From positions 248,001 through 312,000 of the forward strand of contig RHGM01000001.1 of assembly GCA_003724185.1 (NCBI GenBank): a stretch of 64,000 nucleotides of DNA, in the 5' to 3' direction. Below, one piece after another: positions 34,678 to 42,686 of the stretch. The stretch comes from Porphyrobacter sp. IPPAS B-1204 (lineage in GTDB: Bacteria; Pseudomonadota; Alphaproteobacteria; Sphingomonadales; Sphingomonadaceae). The position numbers were made by a program, and so were the translations under genes. How positions within the stretch are numbered: position 1 is the stretch's first letter; the number at the start of each line of letters is the position of its first letter. Below the pieces are notes generated by a model. It ran no database searches, was not told where the DNA came from, and worked only from the letters and a program-made list of their open reading frames with translations.

Positions 34678-35367
34678 GTGATTGTCACCTGGAACTGTCC
34701 GGCCCCTGAGGGTGGCTCTCCAACCGAGGAAATGCTGCTGGCGTTTGACCGCGGGCGCCCCGTGCGCGTGCTGGTATGCCCGGCATGGTTTGACGAGGCC
34801 AACAAGCTGCGGCGTTTCACCGTCGAGGTCATGCGGCGGCTGGATGCCGCCGGGATCGACACTCTGCTGCCCGATCTTCCGGGATGCAATGAAAGCCTTG
34901 TTTCGTTGCCATTACAAACACTTGCATGGTGGCATTCGGCAATGACATCAGCTGCGGAAATGCTGGGAGCAACCCATGTGCTGGCGATCCGGGCAGGCGC
35001 GCTGGTGGCGCCGCCGAACCTGCCCGGCTGGCACTATGCTGCCCAAACCGGGCCAAAGCTCCTGCGTGGCCTACTCCGCGCCCGCACCATCGCTGCGCAT
35101 GAAGCAGGAATTACCGAAACTTCTGAAGATCTAATTGCGCTAGGCCGGGAATCAGGGCTGACTTTGGGCGGTTGGTCTATCGGCGCGGCGATGATCCGCG
35201 AGCTTGAAACGGCTGAGCCAGTGCTCGCCCCGGGCCAGTCCGCCATTGCCCAAAGCACCATCGATGGCGCAGGACTGTGGCTCCGCACTGAACCCGATGA
35301 TGACCCCGGCCAGGCTGACAGGCTCGCTGCGCTCATCGTGCGAAGCCTGTCGGAAGCAACCGGATGA
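34678..35367 (+). CDS. exosortase A-associated hydrolase 2-like protein
   Basis: A 229-aa alpha/beta hydrolase-like protein resembling hydrolase 2 of exosortase A systems (TIGR03101). The nucleophile elbow is AIRAG at 103-107, so an Arg stands where Ser is expected. The later GWSIG (about 166) sits in the wrong part of the fold to be the elbow. The protein may therefore be non-hydrolytic or use another mechanism. GTG start 34678 has only a weak ribosome site. It overlaps the following hydrolase gene by 4 nt (ATGA at 35364-35367). Confidence 0.7.
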   Translation: MIVTWNCPAPEGGSPTEEMLLAFDRGRPVRVLVCPAWFDEANKLRRFTVEVMRRLDAAGIDTLLPDLPGCNESLVSLPLQTLAWWHSAMTSAAEMLGATHVLAIRAGALVAPPNLPGWHYAAQTGPKLLRGLLRARTIAAHEAGITETSEDLIALGRESGLTLGGWSIGAAMIRELETAEPVLAPGQSAIAQSTIDGAGLWLRTEPDDDPGQADRLAALIVRSLSEATG

Positions 35368-36155
35368 CCCGGCTTGCCCTCACCTTTGGCTGCGGCAGCC
35401 TGACCCTTGCGGGCACGCTCGACACCGCGCCTGCCAGCACCGGATTGCTGATCGTCAGCGGAGGCAACGAGATCCGTTCCGGCGCATTTGGCGGACAGGC
35501 CGACATGGCCGCACGGATCGCTCGCGCTGGCTTTCCGGTGTTCCGCTTCGACCGTCGCGGGATCGGCGACAGCGAGGGCGAGAATCGCGGATTTCGCCAT
35601 TCTGCCAAGGATATAACCGCTGCACTTGAGGCGTTCCGGGCGATGGCCCCGCAACTGTCGCGGGTGGTGGCCTTCGGCAATTGCGATGCCGCCTCGGCGC
35701 TGATGCTGGCGGGCGGTGCGGGCTTTGACGGGCTGGTGCTCTCCAACCCCTGGACCATCGCGCCGAACGCGGGCAGCGGACCGTCCGATGCACCACCGCC
35801 CCCCGAGGCGATCCGTGAACGCTATCTCGCCAAACTCAAGAATCCGCGTGAAGTCATGCGTTTGGTGGGAGGAGGTGTGAATATCGGCAAGCTGGCGCGC
35901 GGCGTCGTCCACGCTCTGCGCCCGCCGCCTCCGCCCTCAAGTCTGGCGCAGGAGATGGCGCAAGGCCTTGCGGGCTTCACCGGACCGGTCCGCATCCTCA
36001 TCGCTGCCGCCGACCGCACCGCCCAGATGTTCGAGGCATCATGGGACAAGAACGACCCGCGCATCCATCGCTGCAAGGGCGCTGGCCACGCCTATGTCGA
36101 GCCCGAACACCGCGACTGGCTGGAAGCGCAAATCCTTGCGAGCTTACGCGCCTAA
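35364..36155 (+). CDS. exosortase A-associated hydrolase 1
   Basis: A 263-aa alpha/beta hydrolase of the exosortase A system (TIGR03100). The nucleophile elbow is GNCDA with Cys107 in place of Ser, and the other triad members can be an Asp in AAADRTAQM and a His in KGAGHAYVE. A Cys nucleophile would suit acyl or thioester transfer. The RGIGDSEGENRGF segment (65-77) is characteristic of the family. The TAA stop overlaps the stop of the convergent RNA methyltransferase gene in CTAA at 36152-36155. Confidence 0.85.
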   Translation: MTRLALTFGCGSLTLAGTLDTAPASTGLLIVSGGNEIRSGAFGGQADMAARIARAGFPVFRFDRRGIGDSEGENRGFRHSAKDITAALEAFRAMAPQLSRVVAFGNCDAASALMLAGGAGFDGLVLSNPWTIAPNAGSGPSDAPPPPEAIRERYLAKLKNPREVMRLVGGGVNIGKLARGVVHALRPPPPPSSLAQEMAQGLAGFTGPVRILIAAADRTAQMFEASWDKNDPRIHRCKGAGHAYVEPEHRDWLEAQILASLRA

Positions 36156-37348
36156 CGCTCGAAATAGCTGACCAATTCCACGTGGGTCGACCAACGGAAC
36201 TGGCCCACCGGACGCAGCTTCACAAGCCGAAAGCCCCCCTCCGCCAGCACCGCCGCATCGCGTGCCCAGCTCGACGGGTTGCAGCTGACATAGACCACGC
36301 GGCCGACGGTGCTCCGGGCAATTTCAGCCACTTGTGCACGCGCCCCTGCACGCGGCGGATCGAGCAGCAGGGCATCAAAGCGGTTCAACTCGTCAGGCTG
36401 AAGCGGCGCGCGAAACAGATCACGGTGCAGCGCCAGCACCTGCCCCCCGCTGAGCGCCCCGGCGGCCTTGCAAGCCAGATGCGCGGCACGCTCCGCCTCG
36501 ACAGCGAGCACCTTGCGGCCATCTCTCAGCCCGAAGGCGAAGGTGCCAAGGCCGGCGAACAGATCGGCGACAAGCCGCGCGCCACTCAGCCATTCCGCCG
36601 CGTCGGCCACCATCCGGTTTTCCGCGTCGTGGGTCGCCTGAAGAAACGCACCCGGCGGCAGACCCACCGGTACACCGGCCAGCGTGACGGTAACCGGTTC
36701 AGGCTCCCACAGGGTTTCAGGCCCGTAGCCTTGGTCGATGGTGAGCCTTGCAAGCCCTTGTTCCCGCGCCAGATCCAGCGCAGCCTCGGTCGGCGCAAGC
36801 CCCTCCAGCGGGAAGTGGACAAGGTTCGCCTCCACCCCTTGATCGGCCAGTGTCAGGTCCATCCCGACCATGCCTTTGGGCCCGTGCGCAGCCACAAACC
36901 GGCGCAAGGGGGCGATCAGGCCCGCAAGCCGGGGATGCAGCACCGGGCATTCGGCAAGGTCGACAACCCGGTGCGATCCGCCCTCGCGGTAGCCCAGCAC
37001 AGCGCCCTTGGCCGTGCGCAGCGCGTGCAATCCGGCGCGGCGGCGCGTGTGGGGCGGAGAGAGGTGAACGGGAAGCAGCTCGCCCGGCTCCAGCCCTTGC
37101 CCGCGTGCGGCATTCGCCACCCTGCCTTCGACAAAATCCGTCAGCGCGGCATCATCCGCATGTTGCAAAAGACACCCACCGCATGTGCCGAAATGGCGAC
37201 AGGCTGGGGCGATATGATGCGGCCCGGGCGTGATCACGCCCCCGGCATCGACCAGGTCCCCCGGCACCGCGCCCGCGATATGGCGACCAGAGGCGGTCAC
37301 GCCGTCGCCCTTGGCGGCGAGGCGAATAATGGGTTCTGACAGGTTCAC
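36152..37348 (-). CDS. RNA 5-methyluridine methyltransferase (TrmA/RumA family)
   Basis: A 398-aa SAM-dependent methyltransferase making m5U in RNA, either rRNA or tRNA. An N-terminal part with iron-sulfur ligands is visible (CRHFGTCGGCLLQH, plus a fourth Cys in ECPVLHP). The SAM-binding region is VADLFAGLGTFAFGL, and the catalytic Cys is in VYVSCNPSSWARD with DPPRAG before it. GTG start at 37348, overlapping the nnr stop by 4 nt. It is the last gene of the eight-gene minus-strand cluster. Confidence 0.88.
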   Translation of the reverse strand: MNLSEPIIRLAAKGDGVTASGRHIAGAVPGDLVDAGGVITPGPHHIAPACRHFGTCGGCLLQHADDAALTDFVEGRVANAARGQGLEPGELLPVHLSPPHTRRRAGLHALRTAKGAVLGYREGGSHRVVDLAECPVLHPRLAGLIAPLRRFVAAHGPKGMVGMDLTLADQGVEANLVHFPLEGLAPTEAALDLAREQGLARLTIDQGYGPETLWEPEPVTVTLAGVPVGLPPGAFLQATHDAENRMVADAAEWLSGARLVADLFAGLGTFAFGLRDGRKVLAVEAERAAHLACKAAGALSGGQVLALHRDLFRAPLQPDELNRFDALLLDPPRAGARAQVAEIARSTVGRVVYVSCNPSSWARDAAVLAEGGFRLVKLRPVGQFRWSTHVELVSYFER

Positions 37349-38733
37349 AGTGAGGCCGCTAGCGCCTCTGACACCCTTTCGGCAAGTTGTGAGGGCGTGA
37401 AAGCCGCCCCCGCCCGCCGCGCCGCCTCTGAATGGAGCCAGAGTGCTTCACAGGCGGCGATGAAGGGATCGGCCCCCGTGGCCATGCGGCTTGCGACGAT
37501 ACCGGCCAGCACATCGCCTGTGCCTGCCACAGACAGCCAGCTTGGCGCAGGGGGCGCGAGGGCCAAGCGGCCATCGGGCGTGGCCACACAGCTGTCAGGC
37601 CCCTTTGCGAGCACGACCATGCCGCTCACCCGGGCAAGCGCCAGCGCCTTTTCGCGCCGGCTTTCTGCAATCACACCAAAGCTGCGGCACAATGCGTCAA
37701 GCTCGCCGTCATGCGGGGTGGCGAGCATCGGCAACGGGCGACCGAGCATTGCAGGCACAAGCAACATCAGCGCATCAGCATCCAGCACCAAGGCAGGCGC
37801 GTGCGCCAGCGATTCGGACAGCATTGCCCGCGCCGCTGCATCACGACCCAGCCCTGGCCCCACGAGGATGGCAGCTAGGCGGGGATCGGCCAACGCCTTG
37901 GCGAGGGGAGCCGTGTCGGTGACGATGTCGGGAGGCGTGCGGGGATCGGCCGTCGGGGCAATCAGCTTTACGTAGCCTGCGCCAGCGCGCTGAGCGGCGG
38001 CAGCGGCCAGCAGGCCCGCTCCCGGCATCGCCCCGCCGACAATGCCCAGCAGCCCGCGGCGGTACTTGTGGCTGTCCGCGGCAGGCGCGGACAGGCGCGG
38101 CTTGCCGATCAGCTGCGCCGCGCCGTCAACCTGTCCTATCCCGATGGGAACAAGCCGCATCTGCCCCATCAACGCCCGCCCCGGCAGGCTCCAATGGGCG
38201 AACTTCCATGCGCCCAATGCCAGTGTTAGATCATAGGCGGGCAGGCGGTCATTCAGCACCGCGCCGCTATCGCTGGCCACGCCGGAGGGCACATCGACCG
38301 CGACCCGGTAACGATGGCGAGCGGCCAGATCGCGCAGCAACAGCGCATGTTCGGCCACCAACGGGCGCGCCAGACCCGATCCGAACAGGCAATCGACAAA
38401 CACATCGCCCGCCGTCTTTCCCGACGTGCTGACAGCCCCGCCCCATCGCTGCCGCGCGTCCTTTGCGGCTTGGGTGGCCGGTTCCAGGGGAGCAATCACC
38501 GTGACGGCATGGCCAGCCTCACGCAGGCAGCGGGCGATGACATAGCCATCGCCGCCGTTGTTACCGGGGCCGCACAGCACAGTAACGGCCCGCCCCGCAG
38601 CCACGCGGCGAATCCACTCCGCCGCGCCGCCCGCGGCAACCTCCATCAGATCCGAAACACTCGTGCCCGCGTCAAACAGCGCCTGTTCGGCAGCGCGCAT
38701 CTGGTTGGCGGTCAGGACCTGTGCGGCGGTCAC
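37345..38733 (-). CDS. nnr: bifunctional NAD(P)H-hydrate epimerase/dehydratase
   Basis: A 462-aa fused metabolite-repair enzyme. The N-terminal YjeF epimerase domain (about 1-200) has VLCGPGNNGGDGYVIARCL, and the C-terminal ADP-dependent dehydratase (about 210-455) has PHDGELDAL, VLAKGPDSCVATPDGR and the nucleotide motif SVAGTGDVLAGI. It repairs hydrated NADH and NADPH in the cytoplasm. GTG start 38733 overlaps the lipoprotein stop by 4 nt, so it is translationally coupled. Confidence 0.95.
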   Translation of the reverse strand: MTAAQVLTANQMRAAEQALFDAGTSVSDLMEVAAGGAAEWIRRVAAGRAVTVLCGPGNNGGDGYVIARCLREAGHAVTVIAPLEPATQAAKDARQRWGGAVSTSGKTAGDVFVDCLFGSGLARPLVAEHALLLRDLAARHRYRVAVDVPSGVASDSGAVLNDRLPAYDLTLALGAWKFAHWSLPGRALMGQMRLVPIGIGQVDGAAQLIGKPRLSAPAADSHKYRRGLLGIVGGAMPGAGLLAAAAAQRAGAGYVKLIAPTADPRTPPDIVTDTAPLAKALADPRLAAILVGPGLGRDAAARAMLSESLAHAPALVLDADALMLLVPAMLGRPLPMLATPHDGELDALCRSFGVIAESRREKALALARVSGMVVLAKGPDSCVATPDGRLALAPPAPSWLSVAGTGDVLAGIVASRMATGADPFIAACEALWLHSEAARRAGAAFTPSQLAERVSEALAASL

Positions 38734-39074
38734 GGTGTGCCGACGAGCACGTCCTGCGGGATACGATAGCGGTCAGCCGCGATGCTGAACTGGACAGTCC
38801 CCTCCTCGCCCGGTTCGGTGACCAGAGGCTCGGCCCCGTCACGCGCTATCAGAGCGCCGGTCGATGGATCGCGGGTCAACCGCCGGAAGCCGCCGTCGGG
38901 ATGGTGAAGGATGATTCCGTCCCCTGCGCGTTCAAGCGTGCAATCGGAGGAGAGTGCAGCCCCCTTCCCGATCGCGCATTCCACCGTGTCGCCCTCAGGC
39001 GGCGGGCTTTCAGCGCCGCCGCAGCCAGCCAGCAAGACCAGGGCTACAAGTGCGCTAGATGTCCGCAAACACAT
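38730..39074 (-). CDS. small lipoprotein of unknown function
   Basis: A 114-aa protein with lipoprotein signal [15 protein letters not shown] and lipobox LAGC (Cys18). The mature part has [24 protein letters not shown] and ends in [19 protein letters not shown]. Repeated family forms in sphingomonads are annotated as hypothetical, and I recognise no domain. The start ATG 39074 lies inside the end of ilvD (20-nt overlap), and the end overlaps nnr. Confidence 0.75.
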   Translation of the reverse strand: MCLRTSSALVALVLLAGCGGAESPPPEGDTVECAIGKGAALSSDCTLERAGDGIILHHPDGGFRRLTRDPSTGALIARDGAEPLVTEPGEEGTVQFSIAADRYRIPQDVLVGTP

Positions 39075-40776
39075 GCGTTTCTGCCTTCGCTCCCGGATGC
39101 GTGATCGCGCCGTAGCGCGCCTTGCCAACCACTTGGCTATAGCGCCAAAGTGCGCCGGACTGGTAGTCATTCGTGCGCGCCTGCCAAGCCTCGCGGCGCG
39201 CCGCCAGCAAATCCTCGGGCACGTCCAGTTCGATGGTCCCCGCCTCGGCATCGATGCTGATGGTGTCGCCATCCTCGACCAGCGCGATGGGGCCGCAATC
39301 GGCGGCTTCAGGGCAGACATGGCCGATGCAGAAGCCGCGCGTCGCGCCGGAGAAGCGCCCGTCAGTGATAAGGGCGACCTTCTCGCCCATGCCCTGCCCG
39401 TAGAGCGCGGCGGTGGTGGACAGCATCTCGCGCATGCCGGGGCCGCCCTTGGGGCCTTCGTAGCGGATGACGATCACGCAGCCTTCGGCGATGTCGCGCT
39501 GTTCGACGGCGGCGAAGGCGTCCTCCTCGCAGTCGAACACCCGCGCCGGGCCGGAGAACTGGAGGCGCGCCATCCCGGCGACCTTCACAATCGCGCCATC
39601 GGGGGCGAGGCTGCCCTTCAGACCAACCACACCGCCGGTGGGCGTGATCGGGGTCTTCACATCGTAGAACACCTTCTGATCGGGGTTCCAGGTGATCTCT
39701 TCGAGGTTCTCGCCGATGGTTTTGCCGGTGACGGTGATCGGATTGGGATCGATGAACCCGCCGTCGAGCAGCGTTTTCATCGCCATGTAGACCCCGCCCG
39801 CCTCGTGCATGTCCTTGGCGACATACTTCCCGCCGGGCTTCAGGTCCGCAATGTAAGGTGTTGATTTGAAAACTTCAGCGACATCGAACAAGTCAAAGGC
39901 GATCCCCGCCTCGCTGGCCATGGCGGGCAGGTGGAGCGCCGCATTGGTCGATCCGCCGGTTGCCGCCACGACCCTTGCTGCGTTCATGAACGCCTCACGC
40001 GTGCAGATGTCACGGGGGCGCAGGTTCATGGCGACCAGCTCCATCACCTGCTTGCCTGCCGCGACCGCGATGTCATCACGCGACCTGTAAGGAGCGGGCG
40101 CCATGTTGCTGTTCGGCAATGACAAACCGATGGCTTCACCCACGCACGCCATGGTGTTGGCGGTGAACTGGCCGCCGCAGGCGCCGTGGCCGGGGCAGGC
40201 GACCTTTTCCAAAGCGATCAGCTCGGTCAGGGGGCAGTTGCCGGCGGCGTATTGGCCCACGGCTTCGAACACATCGACCACGGTCACATCCGCGCCGCGA
40301 TGGGTGCCGGGCAGGATCGATCCGCCATAGACGAAGATCGACGGCACGTTGAGGCGCAGCATCGCCATCATCATGCCCGGCAGGCTCTTGTCGCATCCTG
40401 CAAAGCCGACAAGCGCGTCATAGCAATGGCCTCTGACCGAAACCTCGATCGAATCGGCGATGATTTCGCGGCTGATGAGCGACGATTTCATCCCCTGGTG
40501 GCCCATCGCGATGCCATCGGTGACAGTGATGGTGTTGAACCGTCGCGGGGTGCCGCCTCCTGCGATCACGCCTTCGCGGCAGATATCGGCCTGGGCGTTG
40601 AGGGTGGTGTTGCAGGGCGCGGAATCGTTGCCCGCGCTGACCACGCCGACGAAGGGCGCGGCGATTTCTTCCTCGGTCATGCCCATCGCGTAGTAGTAGG
40701 AACGGTGCGGGGCGCGCTCCGGACCGACCGAGACGTGGCGGCTGGGCAGCTTCGACTTGTCAAACTTCTGCGACAT
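39055..40776 (-). CDS. ilvD: dihydroxy-acid dehydratase
   Basis: A 573-aa iron-sulfur dehydratase of valine/isoleucine synthesis. Cysteines of the cluster-binding motif appear in [20 protein letters not shown], and [17 protein letters not shown]. The C-terminal region [15 protein letters not shown](C) is intact. ATG 40776 (MSQKFDKSK) has AGGA about 7 nt upstream and is preferred over an in-frame start 55 codons upstream. It lies 41 nt after the amidohydrolase-family gene. Confidence 0.97.
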   Translation of the reverse strand: MSQKFDKSKLPSRHVSVGPERAPHRSYYYAMGMTEEEIAAPFVGVVSAGNDSAPCNTTLNAQADICREGVIAGGGTPRRFNTITVTDGIAMGHQGMKSSLISREIIADSIEVSVRGHCYDALVGFAGCDKSLPGMMMAMLRLNVPSIFVYGGSILPGTHRGADVTVVDVFEAVGQYAAGNCPLTELIALEKVACPGHGACGGQFTANTMACVGEAIGLSLPNSNMAPAPYRSRDDIAVAAGKQVMELVAMNLRPRDICTREAFMNAARVVAATGGSTNAALHLPAMASEAGIAFDLFDVAEVFKSTPYIADLKPGGKYVAKDMHEAGGVYMAMKTLLDGGFIDPNPITVTGKTIGENLEEITWNPDQKVFYDVKTPITPTGGVVGLKGSLAPDGAIVKVAGMARLQFSGPARVFDCEEDAFAAVEQRDIAEGCVIVIRYEGPKGGPGMREMLSTTAALYGQGMGEKVALITDGRFSGATRGFCIGHVCPEAADCGPIALVEDGDTISIDAEAGTIELDVPEDLLAARREAWQARTNDYQSGALWRYSQVVGKARYGAITHPGAKAETHVFADI

Positions 40777-40817
40777 AAGATTTCCTGCTGAAGGCAATTT
40801 GCGAAACGCCCTTGCCT

Positions 40818-41534
40818 TCAGGTGAGCGCAGACGCAACCCTTTGCGCAATATCTGCCAATATCGCGGCATAGCGAACGTGATTTTCTGGCGTCTGCACAA
40901 GGTCTTGCCGCAACTCGATGCCGAGATAGGGAAGGCCGCAAGCCTCGGCATGGCGGTTCATGGTGTAATTGAGATCGCGCCCTGAATAGGGAAGGTTGTC
41001 ACCCACGATCAGCCCCTGGGCTTCAAGCATCGGAATGGCGATGCGGGCAGCGCGGTCGTCCTGATTGTATAGCACCCCGACCTGCCAAGGGCGCGGCTCG
41101 TCACGGCTGGCAAGGCGCGGGGTGAAGGAGTGGAGCGAGAGGATCAGCGCAGGCTCCGCCGCAGCCAGCCATTGCTCCAGCGCGGTGTGATAGGGGCGGT
41201 GGAACCGGTTGAGCCGCGCTTCCCTGTCCGCGCCGACATTGCCGGGGATCGGGTGCCCATCGCTCACTTCGGGAACGAGGCCGGGGGCGGTCTCCTCCCG
41301 GTTGAGATCGCAGACGAGGCGGCTGACGGCGGCGATGTGGGCGGGGATGCCGTGGTCGCTGGCGAGGATTTCAGCGATGGCGGCGGTGCCGATGTCGATG
41401 GCGATGTGTTCGTGGAGCAGGTGCGCGGGGATGCCGAGGGGGATGTCTTCCGGCACGGCGTTGCTGGCATGGTCGGCGGTGCAGACGATGCCGCCGGGGG
41501 TGGGCGTGCCGAGTTGGCGGAAGGCTTCGCTCAC
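40818..41534 (-). CDS. N-formylglutamate amidohydrolase family protein
   Basis: A 238-aa protein of the N-formylglutamate amidohydrolase family. Family sites seen are [12 protein letters not shown] near the N terminus, [11 protein letters not shown] with the metal-binding His, and GIELRQDL near the C terminus. GTG start at 41534 overlaps the ispE stop in GTGA (41531-41534). The in-frame ATG far upstream is only a shadow. No histidine-degradation genes are nearby, so the substrate is uncertain. Confidence 0.8.
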   Translation of the reverse strand: MSEAFRQLGTPTPGGIVCTADHASNAVPEDIPLGIPAHLLHEHIAIDIGTAAIAEILASDHGIPAHIAAVSRLVCDLNREETAPGLVPEVSDGHPIPGNVGADREARLNRFHRPYHTALEQWLAAAEPALILSLHSFTPRLASRDEPRPWQVGVLYNQDDRAARIAIPMLEAQGLIVGDNLPYSGRDLNYTMNRHAEACGLPYLGIELRQDLVQTPENHVRYAAILADIAQRVASALT

Positions 41535-42346
41535 CGCAGCCGCCCTGCCATCATCCACCAGTCGGGCCGGAAGGCCTTGATCGCCGCCTCTGCCGCATCG
41601 CGCTCGTCCACTGTGGCATAGAGCGCAAAGCAGGTCGCGCCCGAGCCGGACATATCGGCCTTCCACGCTCCGGTAAGCTTCAGGCGCACCAGCACTTCCG
41701 AAATCGCAGGCGCAAGCGACATGGCCGGTTTGCAAAGATCATTGCGCCCCTCCTTTGCGATCAGCGAGGCCGGGCCATGCGGGAGCGGGCCGCGATCCAT
41801 CCCGTCCCACGCCTTGAACACGGGGCCGGTCGAAAGCGGCACGCGGGGGTTGATCAGCAGAACGGGGGTTCCGGCGAGGTCGTCTTCGACGTCCACCTGC
41901 TCGGTGCCGGTGCCGAGGCCGATATGGGTGCGGCTGAGCACGCAGGCGGGCACATCCGCGCCGAGTTTTGCGGCGCGCGTCTGCCAGTCCTCCGGCAGGC
42001 CATGCAGCGCCTCGACGATCCGAAACACCGCCCCCGCATCCGCCGACCCTCCGCCAAGACCAGCCGCGACGGGGAGGTTCTTTTCCAGCGTCACCGCGAG
42101 GCCTTGCGGGCGCGGGAGGGTGTTCAGAGCGCGGGCCACGAGGTTGTCGAAGGAATTATCCAATCCGCCCGCAAATTCGCCCAGCGTGGTGACGCTGTCC
42201 TGCGCGGCGGGCGCGGCGCTCAGCACATCGCCCGCATCGACGAAGGCGAACAGGGTCTCAAGCTCGTGATACCCGTCCTCCCGCCGCCTGCGGACATGCA
42301 GCGCGAGGTTGATCTTGGCGTAGGCGGTTTCACGCATTCCGGTCAT
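41531..42346 (-). CDS. ispE: 4-diphosphocytidyl-2-C-methyl-D-erythritol kinase
   Basis: A 271-aa GHMP kinase of the MEP isoprenoid pathway. It begins with AYAKINLALHV and has the ATP-binding glycine-rich motif NLPVAAGLGGGSADAG. The C-terminal motif is KADMSGSGATCFALY. The start overlaps the stop of the 111-aa protein gene in ATGA (42343-42346). Confidence 0.95.
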   Translation of the reverse strand: MTGMRETAYAKINLALHVRRRREDGYHELETLFAFVDAGDVLSAAPAAQDSVTTLGEFAGGLDNSFDNLVARALNTLPRPQGLAVTLEKNLPVAAGLGGGSADAGAVFRIVEALHGLPEDWQTRAAKLGADVPACVLSRTHIGLGTGTEQVDVEDDLAGTPVLLINPRVPLSTGPVFKAWDGMDRGPLPHGPASLIAKEGRNDLCKPAMSLAPAISEVLVRLKLTGAWKADMSGSGATCFALYATVDERDAAEAAIKAFRPDWWMMAGRLR

Positions 42347-42678
42347 TCTACTCCGCGCAGATGCGTGCCCGCGACCCCGTACTCTTCATTCAGGTCAAGC
42401 AGATGGTGCCCGAGAATGCCGCGCTGCACCCTGTCTACGATGATCACCAGCAACGCGTTGAATCGAGAGGTTCCAATGCAGACATGTTCCAATCGCTCTC
42501 GGCCGTCGAGGTAGACAGACCTGACCTCGTTCACCCGCTCGACACCCAAGGAGTTGAGATCGAGGCTATCCACGTAAGGCCAGATGTCGACAACGCTCTT
42601 CGCTGTCTGCGTGATGTCCTGCATGGGCTGCGCAAAGCACCGCTGGAATTGCTCCGAAGTGAGAAGGCGGTGCTCCAT
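42343..42678 (-). CDS. unknown 111-aa protein between ETF-QO and ispE
   Basis: A 111-aa soluble protein, MEHRLLTSEQFQRCF onwards, that I do not recognise. It is rich in hydrophobic and charged residues without signal or membrane segments. The sequence VCIGTSRFNALLVIIVDRVQRGILGHHLLDL (about 68-98) looks like a strand-helix pair. Start ATG 42678 has GAGG about 6 nt upstream, overlapping the ETF-QO stop. It is a real gene by coupling: 8 nt after ETF-QO and an ATGA overlap with ispE. Confidence 0.65.
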   Translation of the reverse strand: MEHRLLTSEQFQRCFAQPMQDITQTAKSVVDIWPYVDSLDLNSLGVERVNEVRSVYLDGRERLEHVCIGTSRFNALLVIIVDRVQRGILGHHLLDLNEEYGVAGTHLRGVE

Positions 42679-42686
42679 CAACAACC

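Noticed and set aside
35160..35190. GWSIG in the hydrolase 2-like protein considered as nucleophile elbow
   Set aside because: It lies too late in the fold, near the C-terminal helix region, and not after the expected strand.
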